Shown piece after piece: positions 27,574-35,435 of a DNA stretch of 64,000 nucleotides. Under the pieces are notes generated by a model. That model did not search any database and was not told the DNA's origin. It saw nothing but the letters and a program-made list of their open reading frames with translations. This stretch comes from Deltaproteobacteria bacterium CG11_big_fil_rev_8_21_14_0_20_47_16 (lineage in GTDB: Bacteria > UBA10199 > GCA-002796325 > 1-14-0-20-47-16): contig PCXA01000018.1 in assembly GCA_002796325.1 (NCBI GenBank), positions 62,001-126,000 of the forward strand. Reading direction: 5' to 3'. How positions within the stretch are numbered: the stretch's first letter is position 1; each line of letters opens with the position of its first letter. The translations under genes and the position numbers were made by a program.

Positions 27574-27591
27574 CCATATTGCCAAATATGG
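27574..27591. repeat. short inverted repeat after the SulP gene
   Basis: CCATATT (27574-27580) and AATATGG (27585-27591) form a perfect 7-bp stem with a four-base loop, 11 bp after the SulP stop codon. There is no T-run, so it is not a terminator by itself. It may protect the mRNA 3' end. Confidence 0.4.
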
Positions 27592-27631
27592 CCATCTCCC
27601 ATGACATAGCTTTCATAAATTCAAGCATGTT

Positions 27632-27659
27632 GCCCCCAATTACAATGGGGGCAAATTTT
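27632..27659 (+). terminator. Rho-independent terminator after the SulP gene
   Basis: GCCCCCA (27632-27638) pairs with TGGGGGC (27646-27652) around a seven-base loop and is followed by AAATTTT. It should stop SulP transcription before the dehydrogenase operon. Confidence 0.65.
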
Positions 27660-27670
27660 CTCAGGAAACC

Positions 27671-27716
27671 TTGACGGTTGTGTCTATGGGTCATTATATG
27701 CCCGCGCTCTTATAAT
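27671..27716 (+). promoter_or_regulatory. promoter-like sequence upstream of the E1alpha gene
   Basis: TTGACG (27671-27676) is followed after 18 bases by TATATG (27695-27700). A perfect TATAAT also occurs at 27711-27716, but without a good -35. Either could start the dehydrogenase operon at 27737. Confidence 0.35.
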
Positions 27717-27736
27717 ATATAGATGAGGATGACGAT

Positions 27737-28765
27737 ATGACGACCCATACCCTGAAATATGATGAAAAGGCCCCAATTCCGGAGGAGAAGCTGCATGAGA
27801 TGTATCATTATCTCTTGTTGACCCGGACTATCGAAAATCAAATTGACTACATTTGTGCCAATCAGACCAAGGCCAATCCCTTTTTGATTGGTAAGGGATA
27901 TTTGAGTATCGGCCAAGAAGCCATTTCGGTTGGTGCCGCATGCACTATTGGCGAGAAAGATTGGTTTGCACAATCGCATCGCGATTTGGCGGCTCATTTG
28001 ATCCGTGGTGTGACACCTCTTGAAATTTTCCTACAGTACCGTTGCACGTCTCGTTCACCCACTCAGGGTAAAGAAGGAAACGTTCATTTTGGTCCAACGG
28101 ATCGTCACCTGATTGGATTTACCTCACACATGGGTCAGAACTTGGCTATTGCTCTGGGGACGGCGTGGGCGTCTCAATACCGCGGTGAAGATGCAGTTAC
28201 GTTGACGGCGTGTGGCGAAGGGGCATCCCAACAAGGTGTTGTCCATGAATCCATGAATTACGCAGCCGTATTCAAATTGCCGGTGGTGTTCATCATTAAC
28301 AACAATGGTTGGGCCATTTCAGTGCCGGTGAAAGAGCAAATGATTATTGAGGATGTTGCCGATCGCGCTGCAGGGTACGGCATGCCTGCCACCGTTGTAG
28401 ATGGTAACGATGTGATGGCTGTTTATCGTGCTGTCAAGGCAGGTGTGGATCGCGCGCGTAAGGGTGAGGGCCCTTGTGTGATTGAGTGTAAAACATTCCG
28501 CATGACAGGTCACGGCACCCATGATCCCGCAACCTATGTGCCCAAGGCAGACAAAGAAAAGTGGGCGAAACATGACCCGATTGACTTTATGAAGAATTAT
28601 TTAATCAGCAATAAATTGTGGGATGAAGACCGCGATCAAAAGTTACGTGCTGAAATTAAAAAGACAATTGATGTTGCGGTGAATGAAGCAGCAACCGACG
28701 TTCCACCTGATCCCAGTGTTGCGGTTCAAGGTGTGTGGAGCGATCCCAGCATTCCGGTGGAATAA
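27737..28765 (+). CDS. pdhA: 2-oxoacid (pyruvate) dehydrogenase E1 component, alpha subunit
   Basis: Thiamine-diphosphate subunit that decarboxylates the 2-oxoacid. The TPP/Mg motif GEGASQQG starts near residue 160 and ends with INNNGWAIS near 188. SRSPTQGKEGNVHFG near 103 belongs to the substrate region and MTGHGTHDPATY near 255 to the phosphorylation-loop region. 342 residues. GAGGATG upstream of ATG. E1beta and E2 follow closely in one operon. A branched-chain 2-oxoacid complex is an alternative; the alpha/beta E1 layout fits both. Confidence 0.9.
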   Translation: MTTHTLKYDEKAPIPEEKLHEMYHYLLLTRTIENQIDYICANQTKANPFLIGKGYLSIGQEAISVGAACTIGEKDWFAQSHRDLAAHLIRGVTPLEIFLQYRCTSRSPTQGKEGNVHFGPTDRHLIGFTSHMGQNLAIALGTAWASQYRGEDAVTLTACGEGASQQGVVHESMNYAAVFKLPVVFIINNNGWAISVPVKEQMIIEDVADRAAGYGMPATVVDGNDVMAVYRAVKAGVDRARKGEGPCVIECKTFRMTGHGTHDPATYVPKADKEKWAKHDPIDFMKNYLISNKLWDEDRDQKLRAEIKKTIDVAVNEAATDVPPDPSVAVQGVWSDPSIPVE

Positions 28766-28774
28766 GGAGCAACT

Positions 28775-29749
28775 ATGGTAAAGATGAATTACATGGAAGC
28801 GGTTCGCGATGGCATGCGTCAAGCCATGATCAAAGACGAACGCGCATATATTTATGGCGAAGACGTCGGCTTTTACGGAGGCGTGTTCGGTGTGACCAAA
28901 GGTCTTTTCGAAGAGTTTGGTCCTAAGCGTGTGCGCAACACGCCACTTTCAGAGTGTGCTATTTTGGGAGAAGCAATGGGAGCTGCGTTAAATGGTTTGC
29001 GCCCCATTCCTGAAATTCAGTTCGCTGATTTTATTACAGTGGCGATGGCGCAGTTGGTGGATTGCATCGGTACTTACCGCTACCGCTTTGGTTACAATTT
29101 GCCGATCACAATCCGCATGCCCTCTGGTGGTGGTATGAGCATCGGGCCATTCCATTCCAAGAGCTTGGAAGCCTGGTTCATTCACTCACCAGGGTTTAAA
29201 ATTGTGATGCCGTCCACACCAAGTGATGCCAAGGGCTTGTTCCTGGCTGCATTTGAAGATCCAGATCCGGTGCTCTTCATGGAACACAAGCGCCTCTACA
29301 ATACGATCAGTGAAGATGTGCAAGAAGGGTACTACACATTGCCATTGGGTAAAGCCGCTGTGCGACGCGAAGGTAATGCCGCAACCATCGTGACCTATGG
29401 TGGTATGGTCGGTTTGGCGATGGATGCCGCTGACATTTTGGCCAAAGAAGACATTGCAGTTGAAGTGATTGACTTGCGCACCTTGTGGCCATTGGATGAA
29501 GAAACGGTTCTGAACTCCATCAAGAAAACCAACCGTGTGTTGATGCTTCACGAAGCAGTTAAGATCGGTGGATTTGGTGGTGAATTGGTCGCGCGTGTGT
29601 GTGAAAAGGCATTTGGTTATTTGGCAGCACCACCATTGCGGATGGGTGCAAAATTAACAGCACCACCTGTGCACCCCGTTTTGGAAAAGGTGTTCTTGCC
29701 GCAGGTAGAAGGCGTTGTCGCGAAGATTAAGGAATTATTACAATACTAA
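28775..29749 (+). CDS. pdhB: 2-oxoacid (pyruvate) dehydrogenase E1 component, beta subunit
   Basis: Partner of the alpha subunit in the E1 heterotetramer. Typical motifs are YIYGEDVGFYGGVFGVT near residue 26, RNTPLSECAILGEAMGAAL near 55, and LRPIPEIQFADF near 75. The C-terminal transketolase domain has EVIDLRTLWPLDEETV near 232. 324 residues, normal. AAGGAG precedes ATG, 9 bp after the alpha gene. Confidence 0.93.
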   Translation: MVKMNYMEAVRDGMRQAMIKDERAYIYGEDVGFYGGVFGVTKGLFEEFGPKRVRNTPLSECAILGEAMGAALNGLRPIPEIQFADFITVAMAQLVDCIGTYRYRFGYNLPITIRMPSGGGMSIGPFHSKSLEAWFIHSPGFKIVMPSTPSDAKGLFLAAFEDPDPVLFMEHKRLYNTISEDVQEGYYTLPLGKAAVRREGNAATIVTYGGMVGLAMDAADILAKEDIAVEVIDLRTLWPLDEETVLNSIKKTNRVLMLHEAVKIGGFGGELVARVCEKAFGYLAAPPLRMGAKLTAPPVHPVLEKVFLPQVEGVVAKIKELLQY

Positions 29750-29762
29750 GAAGGAGTTTATT

Positions 29763-31037
29763 ATGTCCGTTCAACTCGGTTTAGCAATGCCCCAGCCTGG
29801 TGAAACCATTACCGAAGGTGTGGTCATGCAATGGCTTAAAAAAGAAGGCGATATGATCAAGGAAAAAGATCCTGTCGTTGAATTGGAAACAGCCAAAGCG
29901 GTGTATGACTTTGAATCCCCATTGGAAGGCAAGTTGATTAAGATTTTGGTGCAACCCAATGAGACTCAGCAAGTGGGTAAGTCGCTGGCCATTATTGAAT
30001 GTGACGATGAAAAGGCTAAAAAATATTTGATGTTTGGTGTTGCTGTCCCCTTGGATAATGCGCCAGCCGCTGCCGCTGCACCAAGCACAGCGACGGCCGT
30101 AACACCCGCCGCAACAACTGCTGCAACTGGTACAGGTGCGGGGGCTTTGCAATATTCGCCACTCATTCGTACGCTTGCACAAGAACACGGTATTCCAGTG
30201 GGCGACTTGGCCAAGATCCCGGCAACAGGTGCGGGTGGTAAGCTCACCAAAGAAGACATTCTAAATTACGCAGGTAATAAGGGCGGTGCAGCGGCACCAA
30301 CACCTGCAGTCACTGTGAATACAGGTGTTTCGGGAAAGCGTACCGAAGCCACCGCCATTCGCAAACGCATTGCAGATAATCTGCATCTGTCCAAAACCAC
30401 CATTCCCCATGCAGGGAGTGCGGTGGATGTGGACATGACTACTCTGATGAACTTCCGCAATGCGAAGAAGGATGAGTTCCAGAAGAAGAATGGTGTGCCA
30501 TTGTCATTTGGCCCATTCTTTATGACTGCGGTCATGGAAGCCATCAAACAATATCCCCAAGCCAATTCGTTCTATATTGTAGAAGGTGCTAAACACTTCA
30601 TTGAAGCTCACGATATGATTAATATTGGGTTTGCGGTCGGTGCCCAAAAGGGTCTTATGGTGCCGGTGCTCAAAAATGCCCAGTCCAAGAGCTTTGTGGA
30701 ATTGGCCAAGGGCGTGAATGAATTGGTCACCAAGGCCAAAGATGGCAAGTTAAGCCCCGATGACTTGACCGGTGGCACTATCACCGTCAATAACCCCGGT
30801 GCATTAGGGTCAACCCGTGGCAATCAGATCATTGTGTACCCACAGGCGATCATTGTGGGCTTCCAAAAGATGGTGGAGCGCCCAGCTGTGGTGAATGGTA
30901 AGGTCGAAGTGCGCACCATTATGGAATGTGATTGTAGCTTTGACCACCGCATCCTGGATGGTGTAGAGGCCGTCGGCTTCCTGGAGGCCATCCGAAATGT
31001 GTTGGAAAACCCAGAGAAGTATTTTAATACTATCTAA
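29763..31037 (+). CDS. pdhC: dihydrolipoyl acyltransferase (E2) of the 2-oxoacid dehydrogenase complex
   Basis: Core of the complex; transfers the acyl group from lipoate to CoA. One lipoyl domain (about 1-80) with the lipoylated Lys in ELETAKAVYDF near residue 44. An Ala/Pro/Thr-rich linker leads to the peripheral-subunit-binding domain (about 130-170, SPLIRTLAQEHGIP). The catalytic domain ends with the DHRILDG signature near 393. ATG at 29763 with AAGGAG gives 424 residues; an upstream in-frame start inside the E1beta gene has no ribosome site. No E3 gene follows, so lipoamide dehydrogenase must be encoded elsewhere. Confidence 0.94.
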   Translation: MSVQLGLAMPQPGETITEGVVMQWLKKEGDMIKEKDPVVELETAKAVYDFESPLEGKLIKILVQPNETQQVGKSLAIIECDDEKAKKYLMFGVAVPLDNAPAAAAAPSTATAVTPAATTAATGTGAGALQYSPLIRTLAQEHGIPVGDLAKIPATGAGGKLTKEDILNYAGNKGGAAAPTPAVTVNTGVSGKRTEATAIRKRIADNLHLSKTTIPHAGSAVDVDMTTLMNFRNAKKDEFQKKNGVPLSFGPFFMTAVMEAIKQYPQANSFYIVEGAKHFIEAHDMINIGFAVGAQKGLMVPVLKNAQSKSFVELAKGVNELVTKAKDGKLSPDDLTGGTITVNNPGALGSTRGNQIIVYPQAIIVGFQKMVERPAVVNGKVEVRTIMECDCSFDHRILDGVEAVGFLEAIRNVLENPEKYFNTI

Positions 31038-31044
31038 GTACGAT

Positions 31045-31122
31045 GGTGGCTGTAGTTCAGTTGGTTAGAACACCTGATTGTGATTCAGGGGGTCGTGGGT
31101 TCAAGTCCCATCAGCCACCCCA
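31045..31122 (+). tRNA. tRNA-His (anticodon GTG)
   Basis: The acceptor stem GTGGCTG/CAGCCAC is extended by the extra G at 31045 (G-1) opposite C73 at 31119, the hallmark of tRNA-His. CCA is encoded at 31120-31122. The anticodon stem CCTGA/TCAGG encloses TTGTGAT, anticodon GTG. Confidence 0.96.
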
Positions 31123-31126
31123 ACGT

Positions 31127-31154
31127 AAAAGCCCCGCATTTTTGCGGGGCTTTT
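31127..31154 (+). terminator. Rho-independent terminator after tRNA-His
   Basis: AAAAGCCCCGCA (31127-31138) pairs with TGCGGGGCTTTT (31143-31154) around TTTT: a perfect 12-bp stem whose A/U base supplies the U-run. It works in both directions and closes the dehydrogenase/tRNA-His unit. Confidence 0.9.
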
Positions 31155-31202
31155 ATTTTGATTGAGATTGAATATCTCCCGCAATTTTAATACAGCCTCT
31201 CC

Positions 31203-32003
31203 ATGCCAAAAATTAAAACATCAAGCGGTATCACCATGTATTACGAGCAGCACGGTCAGGGGCCAGACTTGGTTCTGGTCAGTGGCTTTTCATCAGATCA
31301 TAATGCGTGGATAATGCCGCTGGACACCCTCAGTAAAAAATTCCGAGTGACTGTTTTTGATAATCGGGGAGTGGGGCAGACCGATGCGCCACAGGGGCCT
31401 TACACGATTGCCATGATGGCCCAAGATACAATTGCATTGATGGATGCACTCTCCATTCAGAGCGCCCATGTGATTGGTCATTCCATGGGGGGTATGATTC
31501 TGCAGCAGATCTGCTTGCACTATCCGGATCGAGTAAAAAAGGCCATTCTGAATGCATCTGCAGCCGTATCCCCATCTCACGCATCTGCGCAAATAATGTC
31601 GTTTGTTAAGCAGAGAGAAGCCAATGTGCCTGATGAAGTAATTATCGAAACGATATTGCCTTGGTTGTACTCAGATACATTTTTCAATGATCCAGAAGGG
31701 GTGGCCAAAACGATTGCCATTATAATGGCCAATCCCTATCCCCAAACGTTGGAAGGTCTTAAGGCTCAGGCGCATGCCTGTTTGGAAAAAGAGTTGCCCC
31801 CAAAAATTTCGGGCATCAAGACACCCACTTTGGTTATTGCAGGTCAGGAAGATGTTTTGTTCCCTCTGCATTGCTCTGAATATCTTCATCAGAAAATTGC
31901 CGGGTCACAATTGGCAGTTCTTTCTCAATCGGGCCATATCACCCAAGTTGAACAGACGGACTTGTTTTGTAAGGCGGTAGTCGACTTTCTTGGTCATGCG
32001 TAA
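31203..32003 (+). CDS. alpha/beta hydrolase
   Basis: 266 residues. The oxyanion region LVLVSGFSSDHNAW lies near residue 23, the nucleophile elbow GHSMGG near 93 with Ser95, the acid in GQEDVLFP near 217 and the catalytic His in SQSGHITQVEQ near 245. The closest known patterns are 3-oxoadipate enol-lactonase-like and haloalkane-dehalogenase-like esterases; the substrate is not clear. It begins just after the strong terminator without an obvious Shine-Dalgarno sequence. Confidence 0.88.
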   Translation: MPKIKTSSGITMYYEQHGQGPDLVLVSGFSSDHNAWIMPLDTLSKKFRVTVFDNRGVGQTDAPQGPYTIAMMAQDTIALMDALSIQSAHVIGHSMGGMILQQICLHYPDRVKKAILNASAAVSPSHASAQIMSFVKQREANVPDEVIIETILPWLYSDTFFNDPEGVAKTIAIIMANPYPQTLEGLKAQAHACLEKELPPKISGIKTPTLVIAGQEDVLFPLHCSEYLHQKIAGSQLAVLSQSGHITQVEQTDLFCKAVVDFLGHA

Positions 32004-32068
32004 ATCTACTAACCCTTTTGGTCCATAATCACTTGCATTGATGATGTAAAAGATGCTGAAATGCCGGA

Positions 32069-32728
32069 ATGCCCCATTTTAACTTGCGACATTTTATGGA
32101 AACGCTGCATGCCCAGAAGGGCAGTGATGTATTTGTGTTGCAAGTGGGGGCGATGGATGGGGTGAGTTTTGATCCGATGTACGAGTACATTCAATCGTAT
32201 CGCTGGAACGGGTTGTTGGTGGAACCGATTTCGGAGCATTTCAAAAGCTTGAAAGAAACTTACCAAAATTCCCCACACATTAAGATCGCCAATGTGGCAA
32301 TTGCAGATCACTCCGGAACGGCGACTATGCACCGGATTGCAACAGAACATGTGGTGAGTAAACAGGTGCCACGTTGGGGAATGGGTGCATCGTCATTTTA
32401 CAATGATCGTAATGCGCTAGCATTCGATGACGTGAAATCATTTGTAACTCAAGAAAATGTGAAGTGTGTGACGTTACCTGAGTTGCTTGCAACGAACGCA
32501 GTTGAGAAAATTGATATTTTCCAAATCGATGCAGAAGGGCACGACTATCACGTAATGAAACAATTAGATTTTACGCGTTATCAGCCCGCGGTGATCCATC
32601 TGGAAATTGTGAATTTGCCCAAGTCTGAACAGGTGGCGTGTAAGGCCCTGCTCGATACCCATGGATACCTTCATGTGAAGGCGGGGTACAATCTGCTGGC
32701 GGTTTCCCCAAGGCTTATTCATGACTAA
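32069..32728 (+). CDS. FkbM-family methyltransferase
   Basis: 219 residues. VLQVGAMDGVSFDPM near residue 24 is the SAM-binding glycine motif, LLVEPISEHFKSLKE near 49 contains the acidic residue for the SAM ribose, and DIFQIDAEGHDYHVMKQ near 149 is the FkbM C-terminal motif. FkbM enzymes O-methylate sugars or small molecules. The end overlaps the start of the next hydrolase gene by 8 bp, pointing to co-translation. Confidence 0.85.
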   Translation: MPHFNLRHFMETLHAQKGSDVFVLQVGAMDGVSFDPMYEYIQSYRWNGLLVEPISEHFKSLKETYQNSPHIKIANVAIADHSGTATMHRIATEHVVSKQVPRWGMGASSFYNDRNALAFDDVKSFVTQENVKCVTLPELLATNAVEKIDIFQIDAEGHDYHVMKQLDFTRYQPAVIHLEIVNLPKSEQVACKALLDTHGYLHVKAGYNLLAVSPRLIHD

Positions 32729-33491
32729 GCCCACTTTGTTTTGCATCCATGGTGGTCCAGGCATGGATCACACATCTCTTAAACCCGGAATTCTTTCACT
32801 CCAATCCCTTTTTGATTTGCACTTCATTGACTTAAATCACGATGGTGGGGCGTATAGCCTGTCGCGGTATGCGAGCGATGTATGTGAGGTTGTTAAAAAG
32901 GTGGCACCATCCAGTCCTATTGGACTTTTCGGGCACTCCTTTGGCGGGCATGTGGCGATGGAAGCACTTCTGCAAGCACCCGCATTTTTTGATTTTGCGA
33001 TTTTGGCAAACACCTTTTGTAATGTGGCTGATTGGATTGACTATATTTCCTACACGTCAAAACTCCTACATAACCCCAGCGCCGAAGCGATTGAAGCAGC
33101 TTATAATAACAGTTCCAAAAAGGATGCGGATTTCAAACAATTGATGTTGGGCTATGCGCCGCTGTACTTTCCTGAAATTTCTTTGGAAGAAGCACGCCGG
33201 ATCATGGCGCAGTGGCACTATTACGCCGCACCTTATAACGATGCTGTAGCGAATATCTATTCCAAAATTGATATGACCCAAAAGTGCCGCCACATTTTGG
33301 CAAAGTGTCTGGTGATCGGTGGCGCACAAGATAAAATTGTGGCCCCTCAAGAAGTTGATCGTCTGGTGCAACTGATTCCAAATGCGACAGGAGTTAAGAT
33401 TCCAAACGCATGCCATTTTCCATTCATAACTGAATCAAAGATGTTTGAATCTGCTGTTCAAAAGTGGTGCAAAAAAGTGGCCTTGTGTTAG
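32721..33491 (+). CDS. alpha/beta hydrolase (proline iminopeptidase-like)
   Basis: 256 residues. CIHGGPGMDH near the N-terminus is the HGGPG oxyanion motif of proline iminopeptidase-type enzymes. The nucleophile elbow GLFGHSFGGHVAME lies near residue 71, the acid in GGAQDKIVAP near 201, and the His in NACHFPF near 233. Substrate unknown. It overlaps the FkbM methyltransferase gene and is followed 9 bp later by the YkgJ-like gene. Confidence 0.85.
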   Translation: MTKPTLFCIHGGPGMDHTSLKPGILSLQSLFDLHFIDLNHDGGAYSLSRYASDVCEVVKKVAPSSPIGLFGHSFGGHVAMEALLQAPAFFDFAILANTFCNVADWIDYISYTSKLLHNPSAEAIEAAYNNSSKKDADFKQLMLGYAPLYFPEISLEEARRIMAQWHYYAAPYNDAVANIYSKIDMTQKCRHILAKCLVIGGAQDKIVAPQEVDRLVQLIPNATGVKIPNACHFPFITESKMFESAVQKWCKKVALC

Positions 33492-33500
33492 GGGGGAACC

Positions 33501-33923
33501 ATGTGGTGGGAAAAAGGAATTCAATTTAGTTGTACCTGCTCGGGCCAGTGCTGCCGTACCAATGGTAAGTATGCCTATGTCTACATGACACTCGCCGAAA
33601 TTCGCAAGGCCGCAGCTCATATGAAGATGAGTGAAAACGACTTTAAAGCCAAATACATTACAAAAGATGGTCCTTATTATTACGTCAAAGATCCAGAACG
33701 CGATTGCCATTTTTTACAAAAGGATGGCCGATGCGCGATTTATCCGGCGCGCCCACAGCAATGCAGTGAATGGCCCTTTTGGGGCGAAAACCTAAAGTCC
33801 CGCACAACATGGGAAAAAGAAGTGAAGCCCATTTGCCGAGGTGTACGAGAAGGGGCAGAAGGTAAGGGAAAGTTCTATTCAGCAGCGGAAATCAAAAAAA
33901 TCCTCGCACGTCAGCGTGATTAA
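33501..33923 (+). CDS. YkgJ-family cysteine cluster protein (UPF0153-like)
   Basis: 140 residues with the cysteine pattern of the YkgJ/Fe-S or zinc-chelating family: FSCTCSGQCCR near residue 11, then CHFLQKDGRCAIYPARPQQC near 68. The family probably binds a metal cluster; its function is not known. GGGGGG-type ribosome site before ATG. It ends 8 bp from the convergent methyltransferase gene. Confidence 0.88.
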   Translation: MWWEKGIQFSCTCSGQCCRTNGKYAYVYMTLAEIRKAAAHMKMSENDFKAKYITKDGPYYYVKDPERDCHFLQKDGRCAIYPARPQQCSEWPFWGENLKSRTTWEKEVKPICRGVREGAEGKGKFYSAAEIKKILARQRD

Positions 33924-33931
33924 CGTCAGTG

Positions 33932-34591
33932 TTACTTCTGTGCGATAACGTAAATAGAATGGTGTTGGTGGTGATCGTTTCTGGGAAAGTCGGGGCCGTG
34001 TCCCGGGTCGTCGTGCCATACGGAAGTTGTTTCTAAAATTGTAAAATCCTTGAGCAGGTGTCTTGCATCTGATTCTGAATAAAACTGATGAAAGACACCA
34101 TTCGACATGAAGCTATTTTGTTCACCGCCATGTGCGACACATGCAGGGTCTTGTGTGGACAGAAATTCAATCAGTAACAGGCCCTTCGGTTTTAAGGCAT
34201 TGTAAAAATTGGTCACAACTTGTTTGGGATTTTGCAGGTGCACCGCGACGTAATCACAGGCAATGGCATCAAATTCTTCTGAAAAGGGGAGAGATTCCAG
34301 GTTATGCTGTTGAAGTGTCACATTTTTAAATGTAGATGTATTTTTTGCAGCACGGGCCAGTGCTTTTTCAGAGAAATCGACTCCAACAACTTGAAATCCG
34401 CTTTCAGCAAAGGCACGTGTATTGCGGGCATCGCCGCACGCCGCATCCAAAATGCGGTTGGCCCCCAACTCTTTTAAGAAAGCCATTTTGGAAACAAACC
34501 AGGGTGTTGCGGCTTCCTTCCAAACAGAGTGACGTTCATGTTGAAATTTTTCGTAAATGGAGTTCCATGTGTTGGGGCCGTTTTCAGTCAT
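33932..34591 (-). CDS. class I SAM-dependent methyltransferase
   Basis: 219 residues from ATG at 34591, chosen because AAGGAG lies six bases upstream; a longer frame reaching 34663 would run into the preceding gene. Motif I is ILDAACGDARNTRAFAESG near residue 49, motif II VVGVDFSEKALARA near 70, and post-I DAIACDYVAVHLQNP near 110. This is a UbiE/methyltransf_25-type fold. The C-terminal HDDPGHGPDFPRNDHHQHH is His-rich. It lies 10 bp downstream of the DUF4198-like gene on the same strand; if a metal is the shared theme, the His-rich tail fits. Confidence 0.85.
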   Translation of the reverse strand: MTENGPNTWNSIYEKFQHERHSVWKEAATPWFVSKMAFLKELGANRILDAACGDARNTRAFAESGFQVVGVDFSEKALARAAKNTSTFKNVTLQQHNLESLPFSEEFDAIACDYVAVHLQNPKQVVTNFYNALKPKGLLLIEFLSTQDPACVAHGGEQNSFMSNGVFHQFYSESDARHLLKDFTILETTSVWHDDPGHGPDFPRNDHHQHHSIYVIAQK

Positions 34592-34601
34592 TAATAACTC
34601 C

Positions 34602-35369
34602 TTAAATCTTCCGAGCTGGCATAAACCAGGTGAGAGTGGTGCGAAGGGTTTGATGGATTCCATCTGATTTTGGCGGCATATGGGTAACGTGAATCATGAT
34701 GGGGCCAGTTGCATTGATTGGAACGGTTGCTTTTCCATCATTATCGGCGCGGGTTATGCCATCCAAACCCATTTGATCGCTGGGGACAGGTTTGTTGCTT
34801 TGCCACCGGACCCAAGCATTTACTTGGGGTTTACCTTTATATAAAACTTGTACTGGAAGTTGGTCCCCCATGCGCAACGTAAATGGGTTGGCCATGGGAA
34901 CAATTTCGTAATCAAGGCCGACGGGTGTGCCAAAAAAACCATTGTTGTTATCTCCAACTCTAACAAGGGTCTTGGCATACTGTGAACGGTTGGTAGATCC
35001 TGATTTATTGGTTTCAACATTGGATGATACAGCAATGACGTAGATGCCCGGCGTAGTTGGAGTAAAATCAATTTGGGTTGCCCGTTTTTTGACACTCCCT
35101 AAGGTGAGCGGCATGCGATGGTTGTCCGGGGTGATGAGCCAAATAGAATTAATGTCATTTGTCGCTAAAGCCTTACTGCTTGTGGGATAGCGCAGGCCTT
35201 CACCTAATAACGCCGTTCCACTTTGAGAGACTTGAAGCTCTTGAGGTGGAAGTAGCCAAATGTTGTATGCCAAAGCTGGAGTAGAAAATAATATGAGACA
35301 TATGAATAGCGCTTCCCAAGGTATGAATTTTGGAATAATGTATTTGGTCATTGCCAGTGCACTAAACAT
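34602..35369 (-). CDS. secreted DUF4198-like protein
   Basis: 255 residues; an alternative ATG at 35351 would remove six. A hydrophobic signal segment ends near STPALA (about residue 33), followed directly by YNIWLLPP, the start typical of DUF4198 domains that occur with Ni/Co uptake systems. A beta-rich middle (TPGIYVIAVSSN, LDYEIVPMANPF) and C-terminal WFMPARKI follow. The family call rests on the N-terminal pattern and length. It is co-directional with the methyltransferase gene downstream. Confidence 0.65.
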   Translation of the reverse strand: MFSALAMTKYIIPKFIPWEALFICLILFSTPALAYNIWLLPPQELQVSQSGTALLGEGLRYPTSSKALATNDINSIWLITPDNHRMPLTLGSVKKRATQIDFTPTTPGIYVIAVSSNVETNKSGSTNRSQYAKTLVRVGDNNNGFFGTPVGLDYEIVPMANPFTLRMGDQLPVQVLYKGKPQVNAWVRWQSNKPVPSDQMGLDGITRADNDGKATVPINATGPIMIHVTHMPPKSDGIHQTLRTTLTWFMPARKI

Positions 35370-35435
35370 AAAGATACTTGTTATTGCAACAGCTTACTCA
35401 ATTGATTTTTGAATTGGCCTATCCCGGGGGGGATT

